Shown here: positions 35,643 to 44,053 of the stretch, in pieces | Layout of the letters: every line of letters begins with the position of its first letter | Numbering within the stretch: the first letter of the stretch is position 1 | DNA from: Paenibacillus piri | Lineage (GTDB): Bacteria; Bacillota; Bacilli; Paenibacillales; NBRC-103111 | Assembly (NCBI RefSeq): GCF_004354045.1 | Contig: NZ_SMRT01000010.1 | Coordinates: 1,113-65,112, forward strand | Length of the DNA stretch: 64,000 bases | Direction: 5' to 3' | Made by a program: the position numbers and the translations under genes | Notes under the pieces: generated by a model | What the model saw: only the letters and a program-made list of their open reading frames with translations | What the model was told of the DNA's origin: nothing | Database searches by the model: none

Positions 35643-36800
35643 ATGAAAATTCAAAGCATTGAGGTGTATCCGTTAAAAATCCGGAAAGGGCCCGTTTATT
35701 TGGGCAATTCCAGCGGGTTAAGACAGGATAACGATTACTATATCCGGCCTGAGTACCGCTCCATTTATTCCCGCAACCTGGAAACCTTGCTGGTGAAGAT
35801 CACCACGGACAGCGGCATTTACGGCTGGGGCGAGGCGCTGGCGCCGGTCGGTCCCGAGGTGACGGGAGAAATCATCAATCGGCTGTTTGCCCCATTCTTA
35901 ATCGGCTTGGACCCTAGGAACATCGACGTCATTTGGAACAAGTTGTACGACTCGATGCGGGAACGCGGTTATTTTTCGGGATTTATGGTGGATGCAATTA
36001 CGGCAGTCGACGTTGCGCTCTGGGACATTCTCGGGAAATCCGTCGGATTGCCCGTGTATCAGCTGCTCGGCGGAGCTTACCGGAAAGAGATTCCCGCCTA
36101 TGTCTCCGGCATCCCGCGGGAAACAAAGGAAGAACGCATCCAGCTGGCGCTTGAATGGAAAGCAAAAGGGTTTCAAGCAATTAAACTTCACCTCGGCTAT
36201 GGCGTCCACAAGGATGCGGAAATTGCCGGATACATGAGGGAAGCGCTTGGCGGACGATTCCGGCTGATGGTCGACGCTCACTGGCAATATTCGGTGTCGG
36301 AGGCAATCCAGCTCGGCCGGCGTCTGGAGAAGCTTGGCATCGAGTTTCTGGAAGCGCCGACAGCGCCGGAAGATGTGGACGGAACAGCGGAGGTCGCCCG
36401 AGCGCTCGACATGGCTGTCGCGATCGGCGAAGCGAAGCGCACCCGGTACCAGTTCAAAGACCGCCTGCTGAAGCGAGCGGCGGATATCCTGCAGCCGGAC
36501 GTCGGGCGCACCGGTATTACGGAAATGAGAAAAATCGCCAATTTGGCGGAATCGTTTAATATTCCGATCGCGCCTCACTTAAGCGTCGGACAAGGGATTT
36601 GTATTGCGGCCACCTTGCACAACAGCGCCTCGATCTCGAACTTTCTGATTCTTGAATACCAGCCGACGGTGATGGAGATCGCCAATACGCTGCTGAAGAA
36701 GCCTATCGTTTGCGAGAGCGGCTACTATCAACTGCCCGAAGGCCCCGGCCTTGGCGTCGACATCAACGAAGACAAGCTGCGCGAGCTGATGAGCGAGTAA
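35643..36800 (+). CDS. Enolase-superfamily sugar-acid dehydratase (mandelate racemase/galactonate dehydratase-like)
   Basis: A 385-residue protein. The start at 35643 follows AGAGGGTGA. The three metal ligands of the superfamily are visible as VDAHWQ (D), LEAP (E) and AIGEAK (E). The catalytic dyad is QPDVGRTG (D) with IAPHLS (H), the mandelate racemase/galactonate dehydratase arrangement. The KxK position reads IKLHLG. With the DgoK kinase and DapA-like lyase nearby it fits dehydration of a C6 sugar acid to a 2-keto-3-deoxy acid. The real substrate (galactonate, gluconate or other) cannot be told from sequence. Confidence 0.88.
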   Translation: MKIQSIEVYPLKIRKGPVYLGNSSGLRQDNDYYIRPEYRSIYSRNLETLLVKITTDSGIYGWGEALAPVGPEVTGEIINRLFAPFLIGLDPRNIDVIWNKLYDSMRERGYFSGFMVDAITAVDVALWDILGKSVGLPVYQLLGGAYRKEIPAYVSGIPRETKEERIQLALEWKAKGFQAIKLHLGYGVHKDAEIAGYMREALGGRFRLMVDAHWQYSVSEAIQLGRRLEKLGIEFLEAPTAPEDVDGTAEVARALDMAVAIGEAKRTRYQFKDRLLKRAADILQPDVGRTGITEMRKIANLAESFNIPIAPHLSVGQGICIAATLHNSASISNFLILEYQPTVMEIANTLLKKPIVCESGYYQLPEGPGLGVDINEDKLRELMSE

Positions 36801-36845
36801 ATTCAGACTATCATCCATCATTTTTAATATACGGAGGGAAATAAC

Positions 36846-37781
36846 ATGAGCAAAACTGACGTGAAACTCGAGGGAATATATCCGATACTGGCCACACCTT
36901 TTAAGGACAACGGAGAAGTCGACGAAAACAGCCTGCGCGAGCTGGTTCGCTTCCAGCTTCACGCGAAGGTGGACGGCATCGCCTTGTTTGGGATGGCCAG
37001 CGAAATGTATACACTGCTGGAAGAGGAAAAATCGCGTATCGCGGAAATCGTCGTCGACGAAGTGAAGGGCCGGGTGCCGTTGGTGTTCGGAAGCGGTCAT
37101 ACCGGGCTTGAAACCGCCGTTCAGTTGAGCAAAAGAGCGGAAAAACAAGGCGCCGACGCACTGATGGTGCTGCCGCCGTATATGGCTAAGCCGGACGGAA
37201 CTAGGCTGTACGATTATTTTGCCGCAATCGCCAAAGCAGTTACGATTCCGATCATGATTCAAGACGCGCCGCTGGCGAGCGGAGTCAATATGCCGGCGCC
37301 GCTGCTGGCCCGCTTGTCCAAGGAGTTTGAGAACATCTCTTACGTGAAAGTGGAAGCACCGCCTACATCGCTCAAAGTGACGGACGTGCTGCAGCAATCG
37401 GACGGACGTTTGACCGTATTCGGCGGCATGAACAGCATGTATTTCTACGAGGAATTGGGAAGAGGCGCCGTCGGCACGATGCCTGCCTGTGAATATCCGG
37501 AAGTATGCGTCAAGATTTATCAGTCGTTTAAAGCGGGCGATCTCGATACCGCCCGCAGAACGTTTTATCAATATTTGCCGTTTATGAGAATCGGTACGAT
37601 CCCTGGCTTTGCAATGTCGGTACATAAGGAAGTGCTGAAGGCGGGAGGCGTCATCGAATCCGCTTATGTCCGCAATCCGAATGCGCCGATGGACGATCTG
37701 CTCCGCCGCGAGGTGATGGATACGCTAAAAGATCTCGATCTGCTGGCTCTCCGCTGGAGAAAAGCGAGAAACGAGCGTTAA
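36846..37781 (+). CDS. DapA-family lyase/aldolase with altered active-site Tyr
   Basis: A 311-residue TIM-barrel protein of the dihydrodipicolinate synthase superfamily (KLEGIYPILATPFKDNGEVD, GMASEMYTLLEEE near the GTTGE position). The Schiff-base Lys is in ISYVKVEAPP. The strand that usually carries the catalytic Tyr (YNxP) reads IMIQDAP, so that Tyr is missing here. Non-lysine-pathway members cleave or dehydrate keto-deoxy sugar acids. It follows the dehydratase gene by 45 bases and ends before a strong terminator, so the operon has just two genes. Confidence 0.88.
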   Translation: MSKTDVKLEGIYPILATPFKDNGEVDENSLRELVRFQLHAKVDGIALFGMASEMYTLLEEEKSRIAEIVVDEVKGRVPLVFGSGHTGLETAVQLSKRAEKQGADALMVLPPYMAKPDGTRLYDYFAAIAKAVTIPIMIQDAPLASGVNMPAPLLARLSKEFENISYVKVEAPPTSLKVTDVLQQSDGRLTVFGGMNSMYFYEELGRGAVGTMPACEYPEVCVKIYQSFKAGDLDTARRTFYQYLPFMRIGTIPGFAMSVHKEVLKAGGVIESAYVRNPNAPMDDLLRREVMDTLKDLDLLALRWRKARNER

Positions 37782-37801
37782 TCGATTTTGCATACATGCA
37801 A

Positions 37802-37851
37802 AGTTGCCCTGCCATTTGAGACTTCATCTCGAATGCAGGGCAGCTTTTTTT
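37802..37851 (+). terminator. Terminator of the dehydratase-lyase operon
   Basis: GCCCTGCCATT and GAATGCAGGGC pair around a loop, followed by a run of seven T. It lies 20 bases after the lyase stop. Confidence 0.87.
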
Positions 37852-37952
37852 GGCAACTATAAGAAATGTTACCTGCGTTGGGCGAATATCCGGCCACCGC
37901 AAAGCCGGGTGTAGAGACTCACCGGGACTTAAGCGCCGCTTACCTTCCGAAG

Positions 37953-38365
37953 CTATTCGAAGATGCGGATGTCCTTCACCTTCACATAGCCGTTATCCGT
38001 CGAACAAAAACGGACGTTGCTCGTCGTCACTGAGGTGAACATTTGAACGACTTTGGTGCTTGTGTTGCCGGTCACGGAAGTGCCCGGAATATCGACCCAA
38101 GCCGTGCCGTTCCACGACTGCAGCTTGAAATTGCCGACGGCTTCGCTGCTTCCTTTGCCTGTCGTAATTTCCGCGCTTTTAATCGTATAGTTCTGCCCCA
38201 AATCGATGGCCAGCCAGTGAGGCCGCTTGTATTGGTGCTGAGCCAGCGCGATTCGTCCGCCGAGATGCTATCCACCGCATTAACCGCGTCCAATATGTGG
38301 CTCAGCTTCATAATCAGCAGCAAAATCATCACGGTGCGGATGCCGGGCAATGTTACATGCCACAA
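37953..38365 (-). pseudogene. Fused remnants: ABC permease tail joined to a discoidin-type domain
   Basis: The first residues on the minus strand, MWHVTLPGIRTVMILLLI, match the EAA-loop region of LplB-type permeases. After about 25 residues the frame switches to a discoidin (F5/8 C) segment beginning ISADESRWLSTNTSGLTGWP. A one-base shift near 38210 links it to the longer frame YTIKSAEITTGKGSSEAV and WNGTAWVDIPGTS, which ends at 37953. Such domains bind sugars and are found on secreted glycosidases. The piece looks like a deletion scar joining two former genes. It is not expected to make a functional protein. Confidence 0.65.
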
Positions 38366-38411
38366 CAGCCACCATTTAAATTTCTGTCCTTCCGCCTCCT
38401 TCTCAAATTAA

Positions 38412-38458
38412 AAAAACCTTCAATGCAGACATCATGCATATGTCTGTACTGAAGGTTG
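38412..38458 (-). terminator. Terminator of the DgoK operon
   Basis: Read on the minus strand, AACCTTCAGTACAGACAT and GTCTGCATTGAAGGTT pair and are followed by seven T. It lies 30 bases past the kinase stop. Confidence 0.85.
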
Positions 38459-38489
38459 GGATAAAGATTGCTTCAGGATCCGTGTAGCA

Positions 38490-39473
38490 CTAGGCTTGCC
38501 CCGCGTACTGCCTGTAGATGGCCACCGCGCCTTTGGCGCTGAGCAGATCCGATTGCTCGTCCGAGATGACGTCGACCGTGAGGGACGGGTACGTTTCCCG
38601 CAAAACCGGCGCAAATATCGACGGGAACAGCTCTTTCCCGTACAGCACAATCCGATTGGTACCGTGAACAATCATTTCACCGACCATCTGCAAATCGAGC
38701 GCCAGCAGGGTGCCGAGGAAGAAGCTGGACGCTTCCTGCTTGCTCCGTTTTTCCATCGTATCCAGCACGCGTGTGGAAAATAGCGCCCGGCCAAAGCCTG
38801 CTTGCCCGGCGATTTGCAGCCCCTGGCGCACCCAGTCCAAATCCGGCGCGATCTCATCAACCGGCAACAGGCTGCTTTTGAGAATCGTATTTTGCGAGAT
38901 CGCCATCATCATCTCGCCCGTAATCGCCGTCCTGCAGCCCGTAATGCTGCCTTCTTCAAGCAGAATACATTTGTGATGGGAGCCGTAATGCATAAACAGG
39001 ACCGATTCGTTCCGCTGATCTCCCAGACTATCCAAATAACCGAAAATTTCCGCCTCTTCCCCGCGCATCATATCTTTGTCCTGCAGCCGGGTTTCCGCTT
39101 GAAAACCGGTTTTCACCCCGGGAATAAAGACGAACGGCCGGTCCGTAATGCTTGTAAATGCCTGCGGCACAAGCTGTGAGGCAAGCTGATCCGCGTTCAT
39201 CGGCGCCTCCAAATGAGGAGTTTCATAAAGCCCCATATTGGAGGAAATCATGCCTGAAGCCACCGCCGCATCGATCCGCTCGGCAGTAATGCCCGTATTC
39301 TCCAGCAGCTCTTCGATGCATTCTTTTAAAGCCCGCTCCAAAACGTCCTTGCTTCCGGTCATCGCAACGTCTCTTGCGCCTATCTGGCGTTTGGCTGAGG
39401 CAATAATCGTCTCGCCGTCCGTCAGGCGAATCCGGCTAGTTGTCGTTCCTGCGTCAATCACAAATAACAACAT
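38490..39473 (-). CDS. dgoK: 2-dehydro-3-deoxygalactonokinase, DgoK family
   Basis: A 327-residue sugar kinase-fold enzyme. It opens LLFVIDAGTTTSRIRLTDGE (the DAGTTT phosphate-binding loop), with GMISSNMGLYETPHLEAP and IPGVKTGFQ as DgoK family blocks. It phosphorylates 2-dehydro-3-deoxy-galactonate (and similar keto-deoxy acids) to the 6-phosphate. It is third in a minus-strand unit after the two permease genes, 25 bases from the last. An aldolase step that would follow is not found in the same unit; the plus-strand DapA-like lyase may fill it. Confidence 0.88.
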   Translation of the reverse strand: MLLFVIDAGTTTSRIRLTDGETIIASAKRQIGARDVAMTGSKDVLERALKECIEELLENTGITAERIDAAVASGMISSNMGLYETPHLEAPMNADQLASQLVPQAFTSITDRPFVFIPGVKTGFQAETRLQDKDMMRGEEAEIFGYLDSLGDQRNESVLFMHYGSHHKCILLEEGSITGCRTAITGEMMMAISQNTILKSSLLPVDEIAPDLDWVRQGLQIAGQAGFGRALFSTRVLDTMEKRSKQEASSFFLGTLLALDLQMVGEMIVHGTNRIVLYGKELFPSIFAPVLRETYPSLTVDVISDEQSDLLSAKGAVAIYRQYAGQA

Positions 39474-39497
39474 GTTGTCGTTCTCCTCGCTTGTTTA

Positions 39498-40397
39498 TTA
39501 TCCTTTAATCCCCGAGCTTGTAACCCCTTCAACCACATACCGCTGACCGAGCAAAAACACGATAATGATCGGAATGATGCTTGCCGAAGCGGCCGCCATC
39601 ATCCCGTTGTAGTCGATGTTGCTTTCCAGCACGAACTTGTTTAGTCCCAACGGAATCGTGTAAAGCTTCTGGCTGTTCAGAAAAATAAGCGGATTCTCGT
39701 AATCGTTCCAGTTCCAAGTGAAATCCAGAATCATAAACGAAGCGATCACCGGCTTAGCCAAAGGCAGCATAATTTTCCACCAGATGTAGAAATGGTTCGC
39801 GCCGTCTACCTTCGCCGCTTGAATCAGCTCATTCGGGAACGATACGAAAAACTGCCGCATCAAAAACACCCCGAACACGCTGAAGCACTGCGGCAAAATA
39901 AGCGCCCAATGGGTATTATAAATACCCATCCAGTCGAACATGATGAACTTCGGCACGAACAAGATCTGATTGGGCACCATCATCATCGAAATGTACAGCA
40001 GAAAAAACGCATCCCGGCCTTTGTACTCCAGCTTGGCAAAGCTGTATGCGGCAAGGCTGCTTAAAAAAGCGGCTAAAATGACCGGGATCAAGGTTACTTT
40101 CAGGGAGTTCAAGTAATACGTAATAAACGAGTCGCTGCCCGACCAGACGTTGATATGATGTTTGAAGTCAAATGTGGCGGGAATCCACTGCACCGGGTAA
40201 TTAAATACATCCGACGCCTTTTTAAACGAGGTCGAGATCATCCATATAAAAGGTATGATCATCTCGACGGCAATAACGAGCATGACGATGGTCAAAATCC
40301 ACTTGCCCAAAAGTCCGGCAGCGGACAGCTTGTCCTTTTGGACTGCGGTTCGTTTCACCGCCGGTTTCGAGCTTGCTTTCATTGTATTTGCAGACAT
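39498..40397 (-). CDS. Carbohydrate ABC transporter permease, MalG type
   Basis: A 299-residue permease starting at 40397, where AGGAGG precedes by 6 bases; the longer frame upstream reads through the tandem hairpin repeats and is not real. It has the EAA loop NELIQAAKVDGANHFYIWWK followed by IMLPLAKP, and the end YVVEGVTSSGIKG. It pairs with the MalF-type protein encoded upstream. The unit contains permeases plus DgoK but no binding protein or ATPase; the binding protein at 29639 is a candidate partner. Confidence 0.93.
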   Translation of the reverse strand: MSANTMKASSKPAVKRTAVQKDKLSAAGLLGKWILTIVMLVIAVEMIIPFIWMISTSFKKASDVFNYPVQWIPATFDFKHHINVWSGSDSFITYYLNSLKVTLIPVILAAFLSSLAAYSFAKLEYKGRDAFFLLYISMMMVPNQILFVPKFIMFDWMGIYNTHWALILPQCFSVFGVFLMRQFFVSFPNELIQAAKVDGANHFYIWWKIMLPLAKPVIASFMILDFTWNWNDYENPLIFLNSQKLYTIPLGLNKFVLESNIDYNGMMAAASASIIPIIIVFLLGQRYVVEGVTSSGIKG

Positions 40398-40411
40398 GGC
40401 GTTCCTCCTAA

Positions 40412-40475
40412 GAGCTTTGCGAAGCAAAGCTGACTTCGTAAGCACTACTGAGCTTTGCGAAGCAAAGCTGACTTC
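40412..40475 (+). repeat. Tandem hairpin repeats ahead of the permease ribosome binding site
   Basis: Two identical 26-base units at 40412-40437 and 40450-40475 (period 38) each contain AGCTTTGC-GA-AGCAAAGCT, a near-perfect hairpin. The first lies just upstream of the AGGAGG of the MalG-type gene. They could slow or block read-through between the two permease genes, or be a repeat-element insertion. On the minus strand the unit reads GAAGTCAGCTTTGCTTCGC. Confidence 0.75.
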
Positions 40476-40664
40476 TTCCATTGCGAAAGAGATTGCCATG
40501 CCGCTTCAGACATCTTGTTTTGAATTCCTTTTAGCATAAGGGCCTTCGGTTCGTAGGGATTCAAAGCCAATACTCGCCGGCAAGGCAATTCTCTTTGTCC
40601 ATTGCACTTCGTTTTTTCCCGGATGTTCTTTCGTTCAACTTAAACAGCTTCGCAAACAATTTAA

Positions 40665-41543
40665 TTAATAATGTACCCACCGTTTTTGGCCTTGCCACTG
40701 GATGACCGTTACAATCATAATCATCACAAACAGCACCAGGGACATAACGGACGCGTATCCCATGTCGTAGAACCGGAACGCTGTAGTGTAAATGTAATAA
40801 CCCAACACCGTAGTTGAATCTCCCGGCCCGCCCTGAGTCAGCGCATTCACGATGCCGAACACCTTAAACGAACCAATGATACCCGTCACCAGCAAAAAGA
40901 ACGTACCCGGAGACAACAGCGGAAACGTGATATAGGTGAACTTTTGCCACCCTTTGGCTCCGTCCACTTCCGCAGCTTCGTACAAATCCCGCGGAATCCC
41001 CTGCAGATGCGCAAGGTAGATGATCGTGTTGAAACCAATATGCGACCAAATGTAAATGATGATAAGCGCTGGCAGCGCCCACTTCGTGCTGGCCAGCCAC
41101 ATCGGCGGGTTATCGACGCCGAACGCCTTGAGGAATCCGTTCAGCGGGCCCTTGCGCGGTTCGTACAGCAGCATCCAGACAAAAGCGACGGCGATCCCGT
41201 TTGTAACGTAAGGAATAAAGAACATCGCGCGCAGCGTTTTTTGAATAAATACCTTATCATTCAGCACAACCGATACGATAAGCGCAAGTGCGACGGCCAG
41301 CGGCACGCCGATCACCGTGTACATGACATTGTTTTTCAGCGATTTCCAGAACGTCTCGTCGCCCGTCAATTGGGCGAATTTCTCCAGCCCGACGAATTTC
41401 ATCTCCACAAGTCCGGCCATATGGTTCCATTCCATAAAACATAAGGCGAATGCAAAAAGGCACGGGATCAGCATAAACACCGTGATTCCGATCAAGTTGG
41501 GAGCGATAAATAAATAGCCCAGCAGTTTCTCTTGTTTGTTCAC
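40665..41543 (-). CDS. Sugar ABC transporter permease, MalF type
   Basis: A 292-residue permease beginning KQEKLLGYLFIAPNLIGITV. The EAA loop is DLYEAAEVDGAKGWQKFTYI followed by TFPLLSPG. It is the first gene of the permease-permease-kinase unit. The gap to the next permease is 267 bases and contains the tandem hairpins, wider than usual for such pairs. The upstream region (41544 on) has palindrome ACGTATACGT at 41656-41665, a possible operator. Confidence 0.93.
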   Translation of the reverse strand: MNKQEKLLGYLFIAPNLIGITVFMLIPCLFAFALCFMEWNHMAGLVEMKFVGLEKFAQLTGDETFWKSLKNNVMYTVIGVPLAVALALIVSVVLNDKVFIQKTLRAMFFIPYVTNGIAVAFVWMLLYEPRKGPLNGFLKAFGVDNPPMWLASTKWALPALIIIYIWSHIGFNTIIYLAHLQGIPRDLYEAAEVDGAKGWQKFTYITFPLLSPGTFFLLVTGIIGSFKVFGIVNALTQGGPGDSTTVLGYYIYTTAFRFYDMGYASVMSLVLFVMIMIVTVIQWQGQKRWVHY

Positions 41544-41883
41544 AATCAGCCCTCCCTTGGTTTATTTCTATGGTAGCATCGACTGAGAATGGCTGAAAAT
41601 GAACATCGTTTTGAAATAAGGGGGAAAATATTTAGAAGTGGCGGCTATTTTGTCCACGTATACGTTTGAAACATAAATTACGTATATTATTGATAAAAAC
41701 AAATATGACTACAAAAAGAGCCATGCTGGAACATGGCTCTCTTGTAACAAGCGGCGGAAGCCTCGGCGCGCATAGTGAAGCCTAGGCGGAAACCACCGAG
41801 GCTCTAATCTTAACGGTGGTTTTTCCGTTTGCGCCTACGCATCCATCGATTCGTCCACAATTACGGACGCTAAGCGGGCATGA
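41544..41883. other. Intergenic region with palindrome and alternative hairpins
   Basis: This 340-base stretch has no convincing gene. It holds palindrome ACGTATACGT (41656-41665) and a terminator at 41717-41740. Two competing hairpins follow: AGCCTCGG (41759-41766) with CCGAGGCT (41796-41803), or AACCACCG (41791-41798) with CGGTGGTT (41814-41821). Because the arms overlap, the two cannot both form. The meaning is unknown. Confidence 0.5.
41717..41740 (-). terminator. Minus-strand terminator downstream of the oatA unit
   Basis: AGAGCCATG and CATGGCTCT pair around CTGGAA; on the minus strand TTTTTG follows. It lies after the LamG-like fragment and would end the oatA transcript. Confidence 0.75.
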
Positions 41884-42127
41884 TCACAAGTGCTTTTCGG
41901 AGAGGTACATCCTATGAATATCTTCTTTCTGAAGCGGCACGCTAAAAATCCGAACATGCCGGATCGCGCCTTGAAAAGCTCCCTTGCCTTCGCTGTCTCC
42001 GAATGCTTCGGTGCCGAATCGGCCGCCATATCCGCCGGGGCTCTCATGCCGATCGATGATCTTTTGCGGATCCTTCATAATCCATAAAGGTGCGATTTTA
42101 CCTTTAGGTCTATTGGCAGCGGCTTCT
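41884..42127 (-). pseudogene. Fragment resembling the end of a LamG/concanavalin-like domain
   Basis: The minus-strand frame reads PKGKIAPLWIMKDPQKII and ends GAFQGAIRHVRIFSVPLQKE followed by DIHRMYLSEKHL. The pattern GxIRxVRIF...L..EDI is the last strand of LamG-type sugar-binding domains of secreted glycosidases. No start or upstream portion exists: the frame opens right after the oatA stop at 42131. It is probably a 3' remnant left by recombination. The family assignment is weak because only about 40 residues are diagnostic. Confidence 0.4.
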
Positions 42128-42130
42128 CCT

Positions 42131-44053
42131 TTAACGGCCTGTTACCGCCGAATGGTTTCCGGCATTCGTGCTTTGTTGCGGCTTGATCGTCTCCGCTACC
42201 AGCGAAGCATATACCTTCGCGCCTTCCTCGACAAGATGGACGCCGTCCCGTGAGAAATATGAATTGTCGGCGCTGGCCGTGTACCAGTCGACGAGCGTCA
42301 CGTTGGAGAACTGTTTCGCCGCCTTCGCCAAGGTCGAATTGACTTCGCTTTCCCACGGACGCGGTACACGCGTGTTTACGAGCACAATTTGGTGAACGTC
42401 TTCAAGCGAATGCAGCAGCGTAACGAGCGTCTTCTCCGAAAACGTTCCGTTCGTGCCGAGCTCGATGATGACAACATCGCCTAACTCGCCCTTCGACTTG
42501 AACTGATCAATTACGTCCTTCGCCTGAGACATCTGTCGGCCCACTTTGCCGTCGATCGTGATGCCCGGAAGAAACTCGTGTAGATACGGGGCAATGTCGA
42601 GCATGACCGAATCGCCGATCGCGGTCACTCCCTGCCCCGCATCCGGCTTCGGCATCACAACGGGCTCTTTCGAGTCGTTGTTTGTCCCAGGCTGCGCTGT
42701 GCCTTCAAGTTCCGGACGTTCTACGTCGGGCCGAGCACCGTCGTGCTTGGGGTACGTCGACGCTGTCGTATCCGTTTGAAGGTCGCCACCGCCATACGAA
42801 ACAGAGCCAGCCGTCGTGCCGGATGCACAGCTTGTCATGCCGATCAAGGACATCACCAGTACGAGCAGCATACATACTGAAGCGATTTTACGGCAGGCTG
42901 GTATACACTCCCACCGCTTTCCCCGAGTACGCATCTGTCTCCATGCTTTACCCAAAGCGCCGTTTCGAATCGGCTCCTCGATAAACCGCCACGATAGCGC
43001 GGCAAGTATAACACTGACTCCCACCTGCAATGCGCTAAGAACAATATCGGTCCCGCCGGTGTTGACCGCCGGACTAGTCAGGACGGTAACCGGATAATGC
43101 CAAAGATAAATGCCATAAGAACGAACGCCAAGCCATCGCAATGGTTTCCAGCCCAGTGCTTTGCCCAGCCGGCTTACCGGATGGGCAAGTGCCGCCACAA
43201 CCACGGCCGTGGCAACGGATAAAAGCACAAATCCACCCCGGTAAAGAAAGCTGTCGTACTGATCGGTCAGCCGGATCATAACCACAATCGTCACCAGACC
43301 GGCCCCCCCGATGCAATCAAGGACCAGGCGCGCTTGTGCCGAAGCCTTTACGGAGAGCTTGCGGCTCGGCCAAATGATGGCAAGCGCGGCGCCGATGAGC
43401 AAGGCGAACGCTCGCGTATCCGTACCGTAGTAAACCCGGCTCGGGTCTGTACCCGGCTCGTAAAGTAGCGCCATCACTAGCGCCGAAACAAGCACTAGTG
43501 CGAGAGTCACCCCGAGAAGCCACCATCGCCTCGGCGCGAAGCGAAGTCCGATAACGAGAAGCAGCGGCCATAACAGGTAGAACTGCTCCTCCACCGCGAG
43601 CGACCAGAAGTGGCCAAACGGGGAAGGCGGACCGAAGCTTGAAAAATACGAAACCTCGTGAAAGATACGCCACCAGTTGTTGACATACAGCAACGTCGAC
43701 AGAACATCCCCACGCAGCGATACCAGTTGGGAACGATCGAATAGTGTGATCCAAACCATGACGGCCGCAATCATGGCGAGCAACGCGGGCATCAGCCGCC
43801 GTACCCGTCTTAACCAGAAGTCTTTCCAATCAAGACGCCCGTTCCTTTTCCATTGGGCAATGAGGATGTCCGTGATAAGGTACCCGGACAATACGAAAAA
43901 CACGCCGACACCCAGCAATCCCCCGGGTGCCCAACCGACATTGAGGTGATAGACGATGACGGCAAACACGGCGAGCGCCCTCAGTCCATCAAGTCCGGGC
44001 ATGTAGCGGCCATTGCCGTTCAGCGGCTTAGGCATAACTTCCGCCTTCCCCAT
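42131..44053 (-). CDS. oatA: OatA-type O-acetyltransferase with SGNH domain
   Basis: A 640-residue membrane protein. The N-terminal 380 residues are an acyltransferase-3 bundle (YMPGLDGLRALAVFAVIVYH, GVFFVLSGYLI, GHFWSLAVEEQFYLLWPLLL). A Ser/Thr-rich linker leads to a surface SGNH domain with AIGDSVMLDI (Ser), IIELGTNG and a C-terminal FSRDGVHLVEEGAK (Asp-His). OatA adds acetyl to peptidoglycan muramic acid and gives lysozyme resistance. It is on the same strand after rsiV and sigV, as in Bacillus, but 447 bases away rather than closely packed. Confidence 0.87.
   Translation of the reverse strand: MGKAEVMPKPLNGNGRYMPGLDGLRALAVFAVIVYHLNVGWAPGGLLGVGVFFVLSGYLITDILIAQWKRNGRLDWKDFWLRRVRRLMPALLAMIAAVMVWITLFDRSQLVSLRGDVLSTLLYVNNWWRIFHEVSYFSSFGPPSPFGHFWSLAVEEQFYLLWPLLLVIGLRFAPRRWWLLGVTLALVLVSALVMALLYEPGTDPSRVYYGTDTRAFALLIGAALAIIWPSRKLSVKASAQARLVLDCIGGAGLVTIVVMIRLTDQYDSFLYRGGFVLLSVATAVVVAALAHPVSRLGKALGWKPLRWLGVRSYGIYLWHYPVTVLTSPAVNTGGTDIVLSALQVGVSVILAALSWRFIEEPIRNGALGKAWRQMRTRGKRWECIPACRKIASVCMLLVLVMSLIGMTSCASGTTAGSVSYGGGDLQTDTTASTYPKHDGARPDVERPELEGTAQPGTNNDSKEPVVMPKPDAGQGVTAIGDSVMLDIAPYLHEFLPGITIDGKVGRQMSQAKDVIDQFKSKGELGDVVIIELGTNGTFSEKTLVTLLHSLEDVHQIVLVNTRVPRPWESEVNSTLAKAAKQFSNVTLVDWYTASADNSYFSRDGVHLVEEGAKVYASLVAETIKPQQSTNAGNHSAVTGR

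Noticed and set aside
36579..37625. A 348-codon open frame on the minus strand over the dehydratase and lyase genes
   Set aside because: It spans both plus-strand genes and their junction, with a histidine/arginine-rich shadow composition, while both plus genes have clear families and ribosome sites.
40397..40499. An extended N-terminus for the MalG-type permease
   Set aside because: It reads through the tandem hairpin repeats; AGGAGG supports 40397.
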